From the NCBI GenBank assembly GCA_034422735.1, contig DAOUJL010000079.1:62001-126000 (forward strand): 64,000 bases of DNA, given 5' to 3'. The stretch is from CATOSD01 sp034422735 (lineage in GTDB: Bacteria; Chloroflexota; Dehalococcoidia; Lucifugimonadales; CATOSD01). Below are positions 18,716 through 27,372 of the stretch, in pieces (positions within the stretch are counted from its first letter, which is position 1; every line of letters starts with the position of its first letter). A model generated the notes under the pieces. That model saw only the letters and a program-made list of their open reading frames with translations. It ran no database searches and was not told the origin of the DNA. The position numbers and the translations under genes were made by a program.

Positions 18716-19168
18716 TTGGAACGGACGCTCGTACTACTGAAGCCCGACGCCCTGCAGAGGGCGCTTGTGGGTGAAATCGTGTCCCGCCTGGAGCGGAAGG
18801 GGCTGCGCTTCGCGGCGATGAAGCTGATGCGCGTCAGCGAGGATCTGGCGCACAGGCACTACGGCGAGCATGAAGGCAAGCCATTCTTCGGGGATCTGGT
18901 CTCTTTCATCACGTCGGGGCCGGTTCTGGCGATGATAGTAGAAGGGGACAACGCCGTGGCCCTGGTGCGCGGCCTGATGGGCGCCACCAACCCCGCCGAG
19001 GCATCGCCGGGCACGATACGCGGCGACCTGGGGATCGCGATTGGAATGAACCTGATCCACGGGTCGGACTCGCCGGAGTCGGCCGCCCGTGAGACCGCGC
19101 TGTTCTTCGGGGAAGGCGAGGCGTTGGACTACGAGCGCGACCTGGACAGGTGGATTACAGAAGCCTGA
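18716..19168 (+). CDS. ndk: Nucleoside diphosphate kinase
   Basis: 150 aa, full length. It transfers the gamma phosphate between nucleoside triphosphates and diphosphates. MERTLVLLKPDALQRALVGEI and the active-site histidine in NLIHGSDSPESA are present, as is the ATNPAEASPGTIRGDLG nucleotide-binding block. TTG start with TAGGAG upstream. Its 3' end overlaps the convergent rsfS by 14 bases. Confidence 0.97.
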   Translation: MERTLVLLKPDALQRALVGEIVSRLERKGLRFAAMKLMRVSEDLAHRHYGEHEGKPFFGDLVSFITSGPVLAMIVEGDNAVALVRGLMGATNPAEASPGTIRGDLGIAIGMNLIHGSDSPESAARETALFFGEGEALDYERDLDRWITEA

Positions 19169-19517
19169 CGACCTCGACCGCCCGGGACCAGGCGCCCTCC
19201 ACGTCGTAGAACTCGCGCTCCTCCGGCCCGAACAGGTGGACGATGACGTCGCCGTAGTCCTGCAGTATCCAGCCGGAGGCGGGCGCGCCCTCGCGGTGAT
19301 GCAGTACCGCGCCGGATGCCTCCAGCGCGGCCTCGATGGCCTCGGATATGTCGCGTAGCTGGCGAGTAGACTCGCCGGTCAGTATGATGAAGTAGTCGGC
19401 GAAATCGCTGAGTCCCCGGATGTCCAGCATCAGGATGTCCGACGCCAGCCGGTCGGACGCGGTATCGACCGCGATGCGGGCGTAGTCGGCGGGATCCGTA
19501 AGCGCGTCTTGATTCAT
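19155..19517 (-). CDS. rsfS: Ribosome silencing factor RsfS
   Basis: 120 aa member of the Iojap/RsfS family, which binds uL14 on the large ribosomal subunit and blocks subunit joining when nutrients are short. Seen: LDIRGLSDFADYFIILTGESTRQLRDI, EGAPASGWILQDYGDVIVHLFGPEEREFYDVEGAW, which is nearly the family consensus. ATG start. It is divergent from mnmA. The usual neighbour nadD is absent. Confidence 0.96.
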   Translation of the reverse strand: MNQDALTDPADYARIAVDTASDRLASDILMLDIRGLSDFADYFIILTGESTRQLRDISEAIEAALEASGAVLHHREGAPASGWILQDYGDVIVHLFGPEEREFYDVEGAWSRAVEVVRLL

Positions 19518-19559
19518 GCGCGGATTATAGAGTGAGACCCCGGTATGGTCAACGCGATG

Positions 19560-19589
19560 TTCGCGCGCCTGAGTGCGCTTTGCTACAAT
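19560..19589 (+). promoter_or_regulatory. Predicted promoter of mnmA
   Basis: TTCGCG and TACAAT with an 18-base spacer; the -10 is extended (TGCTACAAT). It lies in the divergent rsfS/mnmA spacer, about 58 bases before the mnmA ATG. Confidence 0.45.
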
Positions 19590-19647
19590 TGTCTATGCTC
19601 TGTGGAGACTTTCCGGCATTGCCGGACGGGGCGGAATCGAGGCTCGA

Positions 19648-20745
19648 ATGACTGACAAGGGAAGGGTCGTCGTCGCTATGAGCGGGGGTGTGGACTCCTC
19701 CGTCGCCGCGCTGCTGCTCAAGCGGCAGGGCTTCGACGTCGTGGGCGTCACCATGCGGCTGTGGTCGGTGGAGGATCCCAACGCCCCCGCGCTGAACAAG
19801 CGCTGCTGCTCGGTGGAGGACGTGGACGACGCCCGCCGCGTGTGCCAGGTCATCGGCGCGCCGCACTACGTGATGAACTTCGAGCGCGAGTTCCAGCAGC
19901 ACGTCATCGACTACTTCGTTCGCGAGTACGACCGCGGCCGCACGCCCCACCCCTGCCTGGCCTGCAACGACAGGATCAAGTTCGACTTCCTGCTGCGCCG
20001 GGCGATGTTCCTGGGCGCCGACTACGTGGCCACCGGCCACTACGCCCGCATACGGCGCGGCGAGGACGGCTACCGGCTGCTGACGGGCGCCGACGGGAGC
20101 AAAGACCAGTCCTACGTCCTGTTCACGCTCCGACAGCGTGAGTTGGAGCGGCTGCTTCTGCCGGTTGGCGAGTACCCCAAGAGCGAGGTGCGCGACCTGG
20201 CGGCGGAGGCGGGTCTGCCGGTGGCGGACAAGCCCGACAGCCAGGAGATCTGCTTCATACCGTCCGGAGATTACCGCAAGTTCGTTGGGGAGCGCACCAA
20301 GCCGAGGGCGGGCGAGATGGTGTCCACCTCTGGTGAGGTGCTCGGCGAGCATCCCGGAATCCAGTTCTTCACCATCGGCCAGCGCAGGCGGCTGGGACTC
20401 CAGGGCAACACCGGCGCGCCGATGTACGTCGTGGAGATAGACACCGACTCGAACCGCGTGGTGCTTGGCCGAGAGGACGACCTGCTGAGGCGGTCGTTCT
20501 GGGCGTCCAGGGTCAATTTTACGGCTGGTGAGACTCCCTCCGGCCCCCTCGCCGTCGATGCCAAAATACGCTACAAGTCGGGGCGGGCCGCCGCGTCCAT
20601 CGTGCCCCACGGTGACTGGGCAGAAATCTGTTTCGACACGCCCCAGCGGGCGGTCACTCCCGGGCAGGCGGTGGTATTCTACCGCGGCGACGAGGTGCTG
20701 GGCGGCGGCATAATCGAGCTGGAGCCGCCGAGCGTTGCCGCGTGA
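19648..20745 (+). CDS. mnmA: tRNA-specific 2-thiouridylase MnmA
   Basis: 365 aa. It makes s2U34 in tRNA Lys, Glu and Gln. Seen: PP-loop AMSGGVDSSVAAL, the first catalytic Cys in PHPCLACNDRIKF, GADYVATGHYAR, KDQSYVLFTL, the second Cys in DSQEICFIPSG, and GQRRRLGL before the C-terminal beta barrel. The internal ATG at MTDKGRVVVAMSGG is preferred over one 75 bases upstream because family proteins begin there. The stop overlaps the next gene by 11 bases. Confidence 0.96.
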   Translation: MTDKGRVVVAMSGGVDSSVAALLLKRQGFDVVGVTMRLWSVEDPNAPALNKRCCSVEDVDDARRVCQVIGAPHYVMNFEREFQQHVIDYFVREYDRGRTPHPCLACNDRIKFDFLLRRAMFLGADYVATGHYARIRRGEDGYRLLTGADGSKDQSYVLFTLRQRELERLLLPVGEYPKSEVRDLAAEAGLPVADKPDSQEICFIPSGDYRKFVGERTKPRAGEMVSTSGEVLGEHPGIQFFTIGQRRRLGLQGNTGAPMYVVEIDTDSNRVVLGREDDLLRRSFWASRVNFTAGETPSGPLAVDAKIRYKSGRAAASIVPHGDWAEICFDTPQRAVTPGQAVVFYRGDEVLGGGIIELEPPSVAA

Positions 20746-21763
20746 CCTCGGCCCGCGCCAGGCCGCCAGGCAGCAGAAGCCGACGCTTGCGCACGAGCAA
20801 CGGCTGCGAGAGCAGGGCATCTGGCCCGTCGCCGGGCTGGACGAGGCCGGACGCGGCTCCATAGCCGGACCGGTCACCGCCGGGGTAGTGGTGCTTCCTC
20901 CGGACGTGCCGGACTGCCAGGACGCCCCGATACGCGACAGCAAGCGGCTCACACCCGCTCAGCGGGAGCGGGCGCTGCGGCACATCGAGTCCATCGCGCT
21001 CGCGGTGGGCGTCGGCCACTGCTCCGCACCTGAAATCGACGAGATGGGCATCGCGCCCGCGACGCGCGTCGCCATGAAGCGGGCGCTGGAGGCGCTCTCG
21101 CTGGAGCCGTCGTATCTGCTGCTGGACGCCTTCCCCCTGCCCGGGGTCGCCACGCCCCAGCTCGCCATAGTGCGCGGCGACGCGACCTGCATGTCCATCG
21201 CCGCCGCGTCCATTGTCGCCAAGGTTGCGCGGGATCGGCACATGGCCGAGCAGGACGAGCGGATTCCGGGCTACGGGTTCGCCCGCCACAAGGGCTACGG
21301 CACCGCCGAGCACATTCGGAACCTGGAGCGGCTGGGGCCTAGCTCCATACACCGGCGCACCTTCGCGCCCCTGAAGCTCACTCTGGCGCTCAGCCAGGAG
21401 ACGCCCAGGCAGGGGCTTGGGAAAACCGGCGAGGAACTGGCGCGCCGGCGACTGGTGGAGGACGGGCGCGCCGTCCTGGCCGCCAACTTCCGCACACGCA
21501 GCGGGGAGATCGACCTCGTTACCGAGAAGGACGGCGTGGTGGCGTTCGTCGAAGTCCGTGCGAAGCGCGGGACGGCGTTCGGCACGCCGGAGGAATCGCT
21601 CACAAGGCGCAAGCTGGCCCGTATGGTGAGGTGCGCCCACGAGTTTCTGGCCGAGCGGCGCTGGCAGAACCGCCCCTGGCGCATCGACGTGGTGGCCGTA
21701 GAGATGGACAGGTCGGGCAGGCTGCGGCGCGTCGAAGTGCTCGAGAACGCCGTGGAGGGATGA
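20735..21763 (+). CDS. rnhB: Fused ribonuclease HII and YraN-type (UPF0102) nuclease-fold protein
   Basis: 342 aa two-domain protein. Residues ~15-212 are RNase HII: GLDEAGRGSIAGP (D36, E37), IRDSKRL, LLLDAFPLP (D131) and the C-terminal GYGTAEH block, which removes RNA from RNA-DNA hybrids and misincorporated ribonucleotides. Residues ~228-342 are YraN/UPF0102: GLGKTGEELARRRL, then GEIDLV (E258, D260) and FVEVRAKRG (E273), a PD-(D/E)xK-like core. The two are commonly neighbouring separate genes; here they share one frame with a ~15-residue linker and no internal stop. TTG start overlaps mnmA. Confidence 0.9.
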   Translation: MPRDLGPRQAARQQKPTLAHEQRLREQGIWPVAGLDEAGRGSIAGPVTAGVVVLPPDVPDCQDAPIRDSKRLTPAQRERALRHIESIALAVGVGHCSAPEIDEMGIAPATRVAMKRALEALSLEPSYLLLDAFPLPGVATPQLAIVRGDATCMSIAAASIVAKVARDRHMAEQDERIPGYGFARHKGYGTAEHIRNLERLGPSSIHRRTFAPLKLTLALSQETPRQGLGKTGEELARRRLVEDGRAVLAANFRTRSGEIDLVTEKDGVVAFVEVRAKRGTAFGTPEESLTRRKLARMVRCAHEFLAERRWQNRPWRIDVVAVEMDRSGRLRRVEVLENAVEG

Positions 21764-21787
21764 CTGTGCAGCCCGGGCGGCCCTCGC

Positions 21788-22804
21788 TCAGGCGAGCCAG
21801 AACACCGCCGCGCTGGCCGCCGCGTACAGGCCGATAAGCCCGGCGCCCTCGTAGGTGATGAAGCGGGTGGGCCTGCCGCGGGGCCGCAGCGTTATCGCGG
21901 TGATCACCAGCGCCGTCATGAACATGGCGAACACGGCGGTGATGACGTGTATGTCGGACGCGACCGCCCAGATCGCCCCGTCCACAAATGCGACGTCGTC
22001 CAAGAACAGCACGAACCCCATGTTGAAGACGTTGCTGCCGAGTATGTTGCCGATTGCCAGCTCCGGCGCGCCCAATCGCACCGCCGCGAACGACGCGGCC
22101 AACTCCGGCAGCGACGTGCTGAACGCCAGGAACTGCGTGCCTACGAAGCTCGCCTCCCAGCCCATCGCCTCGGTGATGCCCTCGCCGCTATGGGCCAGCC
22201 ACACCGCCGCGCCGACCACCAGCGCCGCTGAGACGAGGTAGCGTATGAAAGCCCCGGCAAGGCTTCCCCCCTCGTACTCCTCGCCTGCCTCGGCCTCTCC
22301 CTCGGTCTGACCCTCGGCCTGTCCGGAGCGGTAGATGAGAAGCATAGCGAGGAGGAACATCGCAAACAGGGCTGCGCTGAGCGGGCCTACGTGCCAGCCG
22401 CTCATGGCAGTGGTGGCGCCGTGCACAAGCAGCGCCAGGGCGGCGATGCCGATCACGGCGATGCCGAGCGCGCCCACGACGGCGGGAGTGTAGCCCACCC
22501 TGGTCAGCAGGGGACCGTCCCTCCAGTAGAGGTCGAGCAGCCCGATAATCAGCAGGTTGAAGAGGTTGCTGCCGAAGGCGTCGCCAAGGGCGAGGTCCGG
22601 CTCGTCGAGCCAGGCGATAGAGCTGACGCCGGTACCGAGCTCGGGGAGGGAGGTTGCCGTCGCCAGCAGCACCACCCCGATGAAGGAGCGCCCCAGACCG
22701 GTCTTGAAGGCGATGACGTCGGCGGACTTGGCGAGAAACCAGGACGCGCCCAGAATGATCGCCGCGGAGGCCGCGAGCTGCAGCCATAGCAGGGTTGTTT
22801 CCAA
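21788..22804 (-). CDS. Calcium/sodium antiporter (CaCA family, YrbG-like)
   Basis: 338 aa membrane protein with two inverted alpha repeats: GVVLLATATSLPELGTGVSSI followed by GDAFGSNLFNLLII in the first half, and FLAFSTSLPELAASFAAVRLG followed by GNILGSNVFNMGFV in the second. About ten hydrophobic segments are visible, with a charged cytosolic loop (GQAEGQTEGEAEAGEEYEGG) between the halves. It exchanges Na+ (or H+) for Ca2+ at the cytoplasmic membrane. Located between convergent rnhB-yraN and upstream cysS on the same strand, 63 bases apart. Confidence 0.9.
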   Translation of the reverse strand: METTLLWLQLAASAAIILGASWFLAKSADVIAFKTGLGRSFIGVVLLATATSLPELGTGVSSIAWLDEPDLALGDAFGSNLFNLLIIGLLDLYWRDGPLLTRVGYTPAVVGALGIAVIGIAALALLVHGATTAMSGWHVGPLSAALFAMFLLAMLLIYRSGQAEGQTEGEAEAGEEYEGGSLAGAFIRYLVSAALVVGAAVWLAHSGEGITEAMGWEASFVGTQFLAFSTSLPELAASFAAVRLGAPELAIGNILGSNVFNMGFVLFLDDVAFVDGAIWAVASDIHVITAVFAMFMTALVITAITLRPRGRPTRFITYEGAGLIGLYAAASAAVFWLA

Positions 22805-22867
22805 ACAGTCCTCTGTTGCCGCGGTTCAGGCGGCTGGGTGATCTGAGGGTGTGGGCGCGGCGTAAGA

Positions 22868-25105
22868 CTACCCGCTGCCGCGGTTGCTGTGGAGCAACTC
22901 GGGACGGTCACGCCACTTGTCGAGGAAGCGGCGGTAGTTCTTGCGGCTCAGCTCGTCCCTCTCGCCCTCGGGCAACTCGCTCCAGACCCGGTGCTCATGC
23001 TGGGCAACGGGCAGAGTGGGATCTGCGACGATGCGGTAGCCTCGGTCCTTGAAGTGGAAACTGTAATCGATGTCGAGGTTCCGGTAGAACCGGAAGCTCT
23101 CGCGCATCAGCCCCACACCCGCGAGGCTCTCGCGCCGGAATGCGAAGCAGTACGCCTGCATGGCATCCATGTCGCCGGACTCGCCCTCTCCGTCGTGGAA
23201 GTGGTGCAGGTCGTTGGTGCGCAGCCCGAATGGGCCGGCAACGCCCACGCTCTCGTCCTGCAGCATTGCATCGAGCGGGCCGAACAGGTCGCCGACCACC
23301 TCTGTGCTGGTGTCGAGCAGCACTACGAGCTTGCCGCGGCACTGCTTCAGCACGATGTTCTTGGCGGCGCCTTCTCCTAGTACATGGTCCGTGTGAATCA
23401 CGCGAATCCTGGTGTCGCCTGCCGACGCCTCCTCCAGCCAGTCCGCCGCCCCGTCGACGGAGCCGTTGTCCACGACAACCAGCTCGACGGAGCGGCCGTC
23501 GGCCCACCTGAGCGTGGAGAGTACGCATCGCTTCACGTCTTCGACGTAGTTGCAGGCGACGATTCCAATGCTGACGTCCGCGGCGTCCGGCTCGTCGAGC
23601 AGGGAAGGCACCTCGGCGGAGGACGAGTAGCTGTGCCAGCCCTCCTGGCGCTTTTCCCAGGCGGTCTTGGGCCGCACACGGGACCCAGTCGCCGTGTCTT
23701 CCACCACGTAGCCCTCTCCGGATAGGGTGCCGCGGATGGCGTCCGCGCTGCCGTATTCGCCGGCGGAACGCATCTGCGAGCGATCTTTCACACGCGTCTC
23801 CACGTCGTCGGGCACAGCGTAGGCTGCGGCGGGCTGTTCCAGTTCGAGCCCGAGCACCTCGTCGAACGCGCGGACGGCGCGCAGCTTCAGCGCGGCGGGG
23901 GCGTCGGATCGCGCCAACTCCCAGGTCAGGGCCAGCGCCGCGGGCATGTTCAGGTCATCATTCACCAGACGCATGAAGCGGTCGCGCCATTCGAGGAGCG
24001 CGGCCTCGTCGAAGTCGGCTTCTCCGGACGCGCCGCTCCACTCCCGCACCCTGTTGCGGAGCCTGTGGAGGCCGCGCTGGGCGGCCTTGAGCGCGGTGAA
24101 GGTGAAGTTGAGCCTGGTGCGATACCTGGCGGTGAGGCACAGGTAGCGGAACGCGAGGGGGTCGATGTCCTGGCTCTCGATGTCCGAGAGGATGAACGAG
24201 TTTCCGGCCGACTTGGCCATCTTGACACCGTCGGCGAGCAGGTGCTGGCCGTGTGTCCACACGCTGACCACCGTTTCGCCGGTGAAGCCCTCGCTCTGGG
24301 CGATTTCGCCCTCGTGGTGCGGAAAGATGTTGTCCACGCCGCCGGTGTGCAGATCGAACCGGCGGCCCAGGTACTTGACGGACATCGCGGAGCACTCGAT
24401 GTGCCAGCCCGGAAAGCCCTCGCCCCAGCGACTGGGCCACTTCAGGTCGCGGCCCGGTTCCGCCAGCTTCCACAGCGTGAAGTCTCGCGGGTCCTTCTTC
24501 AGCGGGTCTGCCTCGACGCGCACCGCCTCCAGCAGCTCGGCGTCCTGGATGTTGCCGGAAAGCCTGCCGTAGTCCGCGAAAGAGTCCACGTCGTAGTAAA
24601 CGTTGCCCTCCACCTCGTAGGCGTGGCCTGCCTCCACCAGTCCGTCCACTATCTCGAGCATCTCGGTCACGTGGTCGGTGGCCTTCGGGAAGTGCTTCGC
24701 CGGGATGATGTTGACCTTGCGCTCGTCGGCGAAGAAGCGGTCCGTGTAAAACTGGGCGATCTCGGCGGGCGTCTTGCCCTCGGCGATGGCGGCGGCGATC
24801 ACCTTGTCCTCGCCCTGCTCCAGCACCTCCTGGCGCATGTGGCCCACGTCGGTGATGTTCTTTACGTGGGTAACCTCGAGGCCCTGGGATTCGAGAGCGC
24901 GGCGGATCCAGTCGGCCATCAGGTAGGAGCGCAGATTGCCGATGTGGGCGTCGCGGTAGACGGTGGGGCCGCAGGTGTACATCTTTACCCTGCCTGGCTC
25001 AAGCGGGCAAAGCTCCTCCACTCGTCTCGTGAGGGTGTTGTATAGCCTAAGCAATTGTCGCCACTGTCCCTGAGATTCGCAGCAATTATACGACCGGCCG
25101 TCCAT
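22868..25105 (-). CDS. cysS: Cysteinyl-tRNA synthetase fused to a family 2 glycosyltransferase
   Basis: 745 aa. Residues ~17-485 are a complete class I CysRS: zinc ligands C45, C238 and the FPHHEGE histidines, HIGN signature (54-57), KMAKSAGNS (295-302), DALR-type helical domain and the C-terminal ADAIRGTLSGEGYVVEDT anticodon-binding region. Residues ~510-735 are a GT-A glycosyltransferase family 2 domain: ADVSIGIVACNYVEDVKRCV, VELVVVDNGSVDG (D546), a LVVLLDTSTE stretch (D598) in the DxD position, and FYRNLDIDYSFHFKDRGYR. There is no stop between them. ATG at 25105 is used; a TTG 51 bases downstream, giving LLRLYNTLTRR, fits the family start better. A CysRS charges tRNA-Cys; a GT role here is unexplained. 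Confidence 0.92.
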   Translation of the reverse strand: MDGRSYNCCESQGQWRQLLRLYNTLTRRVEELCPLEPGRVKMYTCGPTVYRDAHIGNLRSYLMADWIRRALESQGLEVTHVKNITDVGHMRQEVLEQGEDKVIAAAIAEGKTPAEIAQFYTDRFFADERKVNIIPAKHFPKATDHVTEMLEIVDGLVEAGHAYEVEGNVYYDVDSFADYGRLSGNIQDAELLEAVRVEADPLKKDPRDFTLWKLAEPGRDLKWPSRWGEGFPGWHIECSAMSVKYLGRRFDLHTGGVDNIFPHHEGEIAQSEGFTGETVVSVWTHGQHLLADGVKMAKSAGNSFILSDIESQDIDPLAFRYLCLTARYRTRLNFTFTALKAAQRGLHRLRNRVREWSGASGEADFDEAALLEWRDRFMRLVNDDLNMPAALALTWELARSDAPAALKLRAVRAFDEVLGLELEQPAAAYAVPDDVETRVKDRSQMRSAGEYGSADAIRGTLSGEGYVVEDTATGSRVRPKTAWEKRQEGWHSYSSSAEVPSLLDEPDAADVSIGIVACNYVEDVKRCVLSTLRWADGRSVELVVVDNGSVDGAADWLEEASAGDTRIRVIHTDHVLGEGAAKNIVLKQCRGKLVVLLDTSTEVVGDLFGPLDAMLQDESVGVAGPFGLRTNDLHHFHDGEGESGDMDAMQAYCFAFRRESLAGVGLMRESFRFYRNLDIDYSFHFKDRGYRIVADPTLPVAQHEHRVWSELPEGERDELSRKNYRRFLDKWRDRPELLHSNRGSG

Positions 25106-25218
25106 CGTGTCTAATGCGGGGCCGCGTCGTTAGGCGAGCGCTGCGGGCCGCCCGTACCCAATTGTACTGCTAAGTACCGGTCGGGGACTACGGAACACGG
25201 GCGCTCATGCGGGCGAAA

Positions 25219-25229
25219 TGCTATACAAT
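25219..25229 (+). promoter_or_regulatory. Probable extended -10 element of the zinc-ribbon/recombinase unit
   Basis: TGCTATACAAT matches an extended -10; no clear -35 is seen. The implied start near 25235 lies downstream of the first possible ATG, which supports using the later start at 25323 for the following gene. Confidence 0.35.
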
Positions 25230-25322
25230 GATGCGTGGCGGGTGGCTTGCGCCGCGTCTTCGTCCGCAGACTGTCACAACCACGACCTCAACCCGCGTAG
25301 AAGTTCCCCGCCGGTGTGCGTT

Positions 25323-26024
25323 ATGGTAGACATCAGGCAGCTATTCAATCTACAAGAACTCGACTGGGAGATCGCCTCCAGGGCCAAAACGCTGGAGGAG
25401 ACCAGGTTTCGACTGAACGACGTGTCCGCCATCGAGGCGATGCGGCGCCGGCAGGCCCTGATCGGCAGCCAACTGGACGAAGCCCGCACCGAGAGGCGAA
25501 AGCGCGAGACGGCAGTGAGCGGATTGGAGCAGCGGCTGGAGAATCTGGATCGCAGGTTGTACGGTGGCTTCGTCACCAACCCCCGCGAACTTGAGGCCAG
25601 CGAGGAGGAGCGGGCCTTTCTGCAACAGCAGAGGTCGGAGGAGGAAGACGGCCTGCTCGAGGCACTGGTGCTCTCCGAGGAGTTGGAGGAGGGGCTGTCG
25701 GCGGCGGGCGAGCGCGTAGCTGCGATGGAGTCGGCCCGCGACGCGGAGCGGCCCGGTCTGCTGGAACGCGAGAGCCGGCTCGCAGCCGAGCTCGAGGAAC
25801 TGCGCCGGGCGCGCGAAGAGGCTGCGCCGCAACTGCCGGCGGGCGCACTTTCAACTTACGAGTCGCTGCTGAGAAGCAAGAACGGCCACGCGGTCGCGCG
25901 GGTCGAGCGGTCGGTGTGCCAGGGCTGCCGGATGACGCTGCCGTCGTTGGAGGTGCAGCGGGCCAAGTCTCCCACGCGAGTTGCTCTGTGCAGCAACTGT
26001 GGCAGAATCCTGTACGTGGTGTGA
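25323..26024 (+). CDS. C4-type zinc-ribbon coiled-coil protein (CT398-like)
   Basis: 233 aa. Residues ~5-185 form a long heptad-rich antiparallel coiled coil (LFNLQELDWEIASRAKTLEE onward), and the C-terminus is a four-cysteine zinc ribbon: CQGCRMTLPS ... CSNCGRIL. This is the pattern of the DUF164/CT398 family, thought to bind nucleic acid or act in secretion or flagellar regulation in other phyla; the function is not established. Start chosen at ATG just before VDIRQLFNL. The next gene follows after 7 bases, so they should be co-transcribed. Confidence 0.85.
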   Translation: MVDIRQLFNLQELDWEIASRAKTLEETRFRLNDVSAIEAMRRRQALIGSQLDEARTERRKRETAVSGLEQRLENLDRRLYGGFVTNPRELEASEEERAFLQQQRSEEEDGLLEALVLSEELEEGLSAAGERVAAMESARDAERPGLLERESRLAAELEELRRAREEAAPQLPAGALSTYESLLRSKNGHAVARVERSVCQGCRMTLPSLEVQRAKSPTRVALCSNCGRILYVV

Positions 26025-26031
26025 TCCGAGC

Positions 26032-27372
26032 ATGAGAGCTATCGGCTATTTTCGTCCCAAAGAGGGGCCAAAGTACGTGGAGGCCTTCGAGGAGGCCTTC
26101 CTGGACTACTGCGACCGTAACGGTCACCAGCCGGTGGAGACATTCTACGACTACATCGATGGGGGCGGCGGCCGGCTGCCCAACTATCGGGCGATGGTCG
26201 AGTTCATGCGCGAGAACACCGGCGGCTACCTCGTGGTGGTGCCGGACGCCACGCACTTGGGAGGCGAACTGGAAGCCGTGGCGCGCGCCGTCGTCGAGTT
26301 GGAAGCGCTGGGCGGCAAGGTGACGTGCGACGACGACGATATGCCCGATCCACTGCAGAACAGCTTCCTGACACTGGACGTGAAGGGCGTTTCGCGCACG
26401 CGGAGCACTCGCATCCAGACGTCCATGCGCCGCCGCGCCATGCAGGGCCTGGGGCTGGGAAAGCCGCCCTACGGCTACCGCATCGGCTCGAAGGGAACGC
26501 TGGAGGTGGTGCCGGAAGAGGTCCCGGTGGTGGAGCTGATCTTCCGCCTGCGCACGAAAGAAGAGCTGGGAGTCCGGCTCATCGCGCGCCACCTGAACGA
26601 GCGGGGCATACCCACGCGGCGCGGCGGTAAGTGGAACATGGTCACCATCCGCGACATTCTGCGAAACTCTACCTACATCGGCACCTACCGCAGGTTCGAC
26701 ATGAGCGTCCCGAACAGTCACGAGGCCATAATTCCGGGAGAGGTCTTCCGTGCGGCGCAGGAGGTCACGAGGGCGCGCCGACCGGTGGGACGCGTAGTCA
26801 ACGCCCAGCCGTTTCTGCTGTCGGGCTTGGTGGTCTGCGGCTACTGCGACAATAAGATGATGGGCGTGACCCGCCGCCAGAGTTGGAAGCGCAAGGACGG
26901 GCGCCGGGCACGCGGAGTCTATCGCTACTACCAATGCCAGACCCGAAACAACCAGAGCCTTTGCGGCTACCACACCTGGCGCGCCTCCAGGCTGGAGGGG
27001 ACGGCGATGGGGCAGCTCAAGCAGGCCCTACGCTCCAGGGAATTGGAAGCGCGGTTGGACCCGGAGGCGGCCAAAAGCCGGCAGGAACAGGCCAAAGCCG
27101 AGTGGGAAACCCGCGTGCGGAATGCCGAAAGGCGCTTTGTGCAGAGCATGAGGCAGGCGGCCAGAGGCAAGCTCACCACCGAGCGGCTGGGCGAATACCT
27201 CGATGACCTGGACAGCGTGAGGACCGCCGCGAAGAACGCGGATCGGCCCCTGGACGTCGACAAGACGCTGGCAAACTGGGATTCGCTGGATCTGGGCGAC
27301 CAGCAGCGCTTCCTGAACGAGCACGTGGCCCGCATAGTCGTCAAGGACGACTCCGTGGAGGTGGCGGTCTAG
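26032..27372 (+). CDS. Serine recombinase-derived protein with eroded catalytic domain
   Basis: 446 aa with large serine recombinase architecture. The resolvase N-terminal fold is recognisable (MRAIGYFRP, DYIDGGGGRLPNYRAMVEFM, GGYLVVVPDATHLGGEL), followed by the hinge RTRSTRIQTSMRRRAMQG, the Recombinase domain (PPYGYRI to YIGTYRR), a zinc ribbon (CGYCDNKM ... CQTRNNQSLCGY) and a C-terminal coiled coil. Canonical YxRVSS is here YFRPKEG, so the nucleophilic serine is gone, and the DRLxR motif reads DATHLGG, losing both arginines. The DNA-binding parts are intact. This looks like a retained, non-recombining DNA-binding protein, or a recent decay of a mobile-element integrase. No attachment sites seen. 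Confidence 0.85.
   Translation: MRAIGYFRPKEGPKYVEAFEEAFLDYCDRNGHQPVETFYDYIDGGGGRLPNYRAMVEFMRENTGGYLVVVPDATHLGGELEAVARAVVELEALGGKVTCDDDDMPDPLQNSFLTLDVKGVSRTRSTRIQTSMRRRAMQGLGLGKPPYGYRIGSKGTLEVVPEEVPVVELIFRLRTKEELGVRLIARHLNERGIPTRRGGKWNMVTIRDILRNSTYIGTYRRFDMSVPNSHEAIIPGEVFRAAQEVTRARRPVGRVVNAQPFLLSGLVVCGYCDNKMMGVTRRQSWKRKDGRRARGVYRYYQCQTRNNQSLCGYHTWRASRLEGTAMGQLKQALRSRELEARLDPEAAKSRQEQAKAEWETRVRNAERRFVQSMRQAARGKLTTERLGEYLDDLDSVRTAAKNADRPLDVDKTLANWDSLDLGDQQRFLNEHVARIVVKDDSVEVAV

Noticed and set aside
20654..21640. Minus-strand frame opposite rnhB-yraN
   Set aside because: Shadow frame; plus strand shows conserved RNase HII and YraN motifs.
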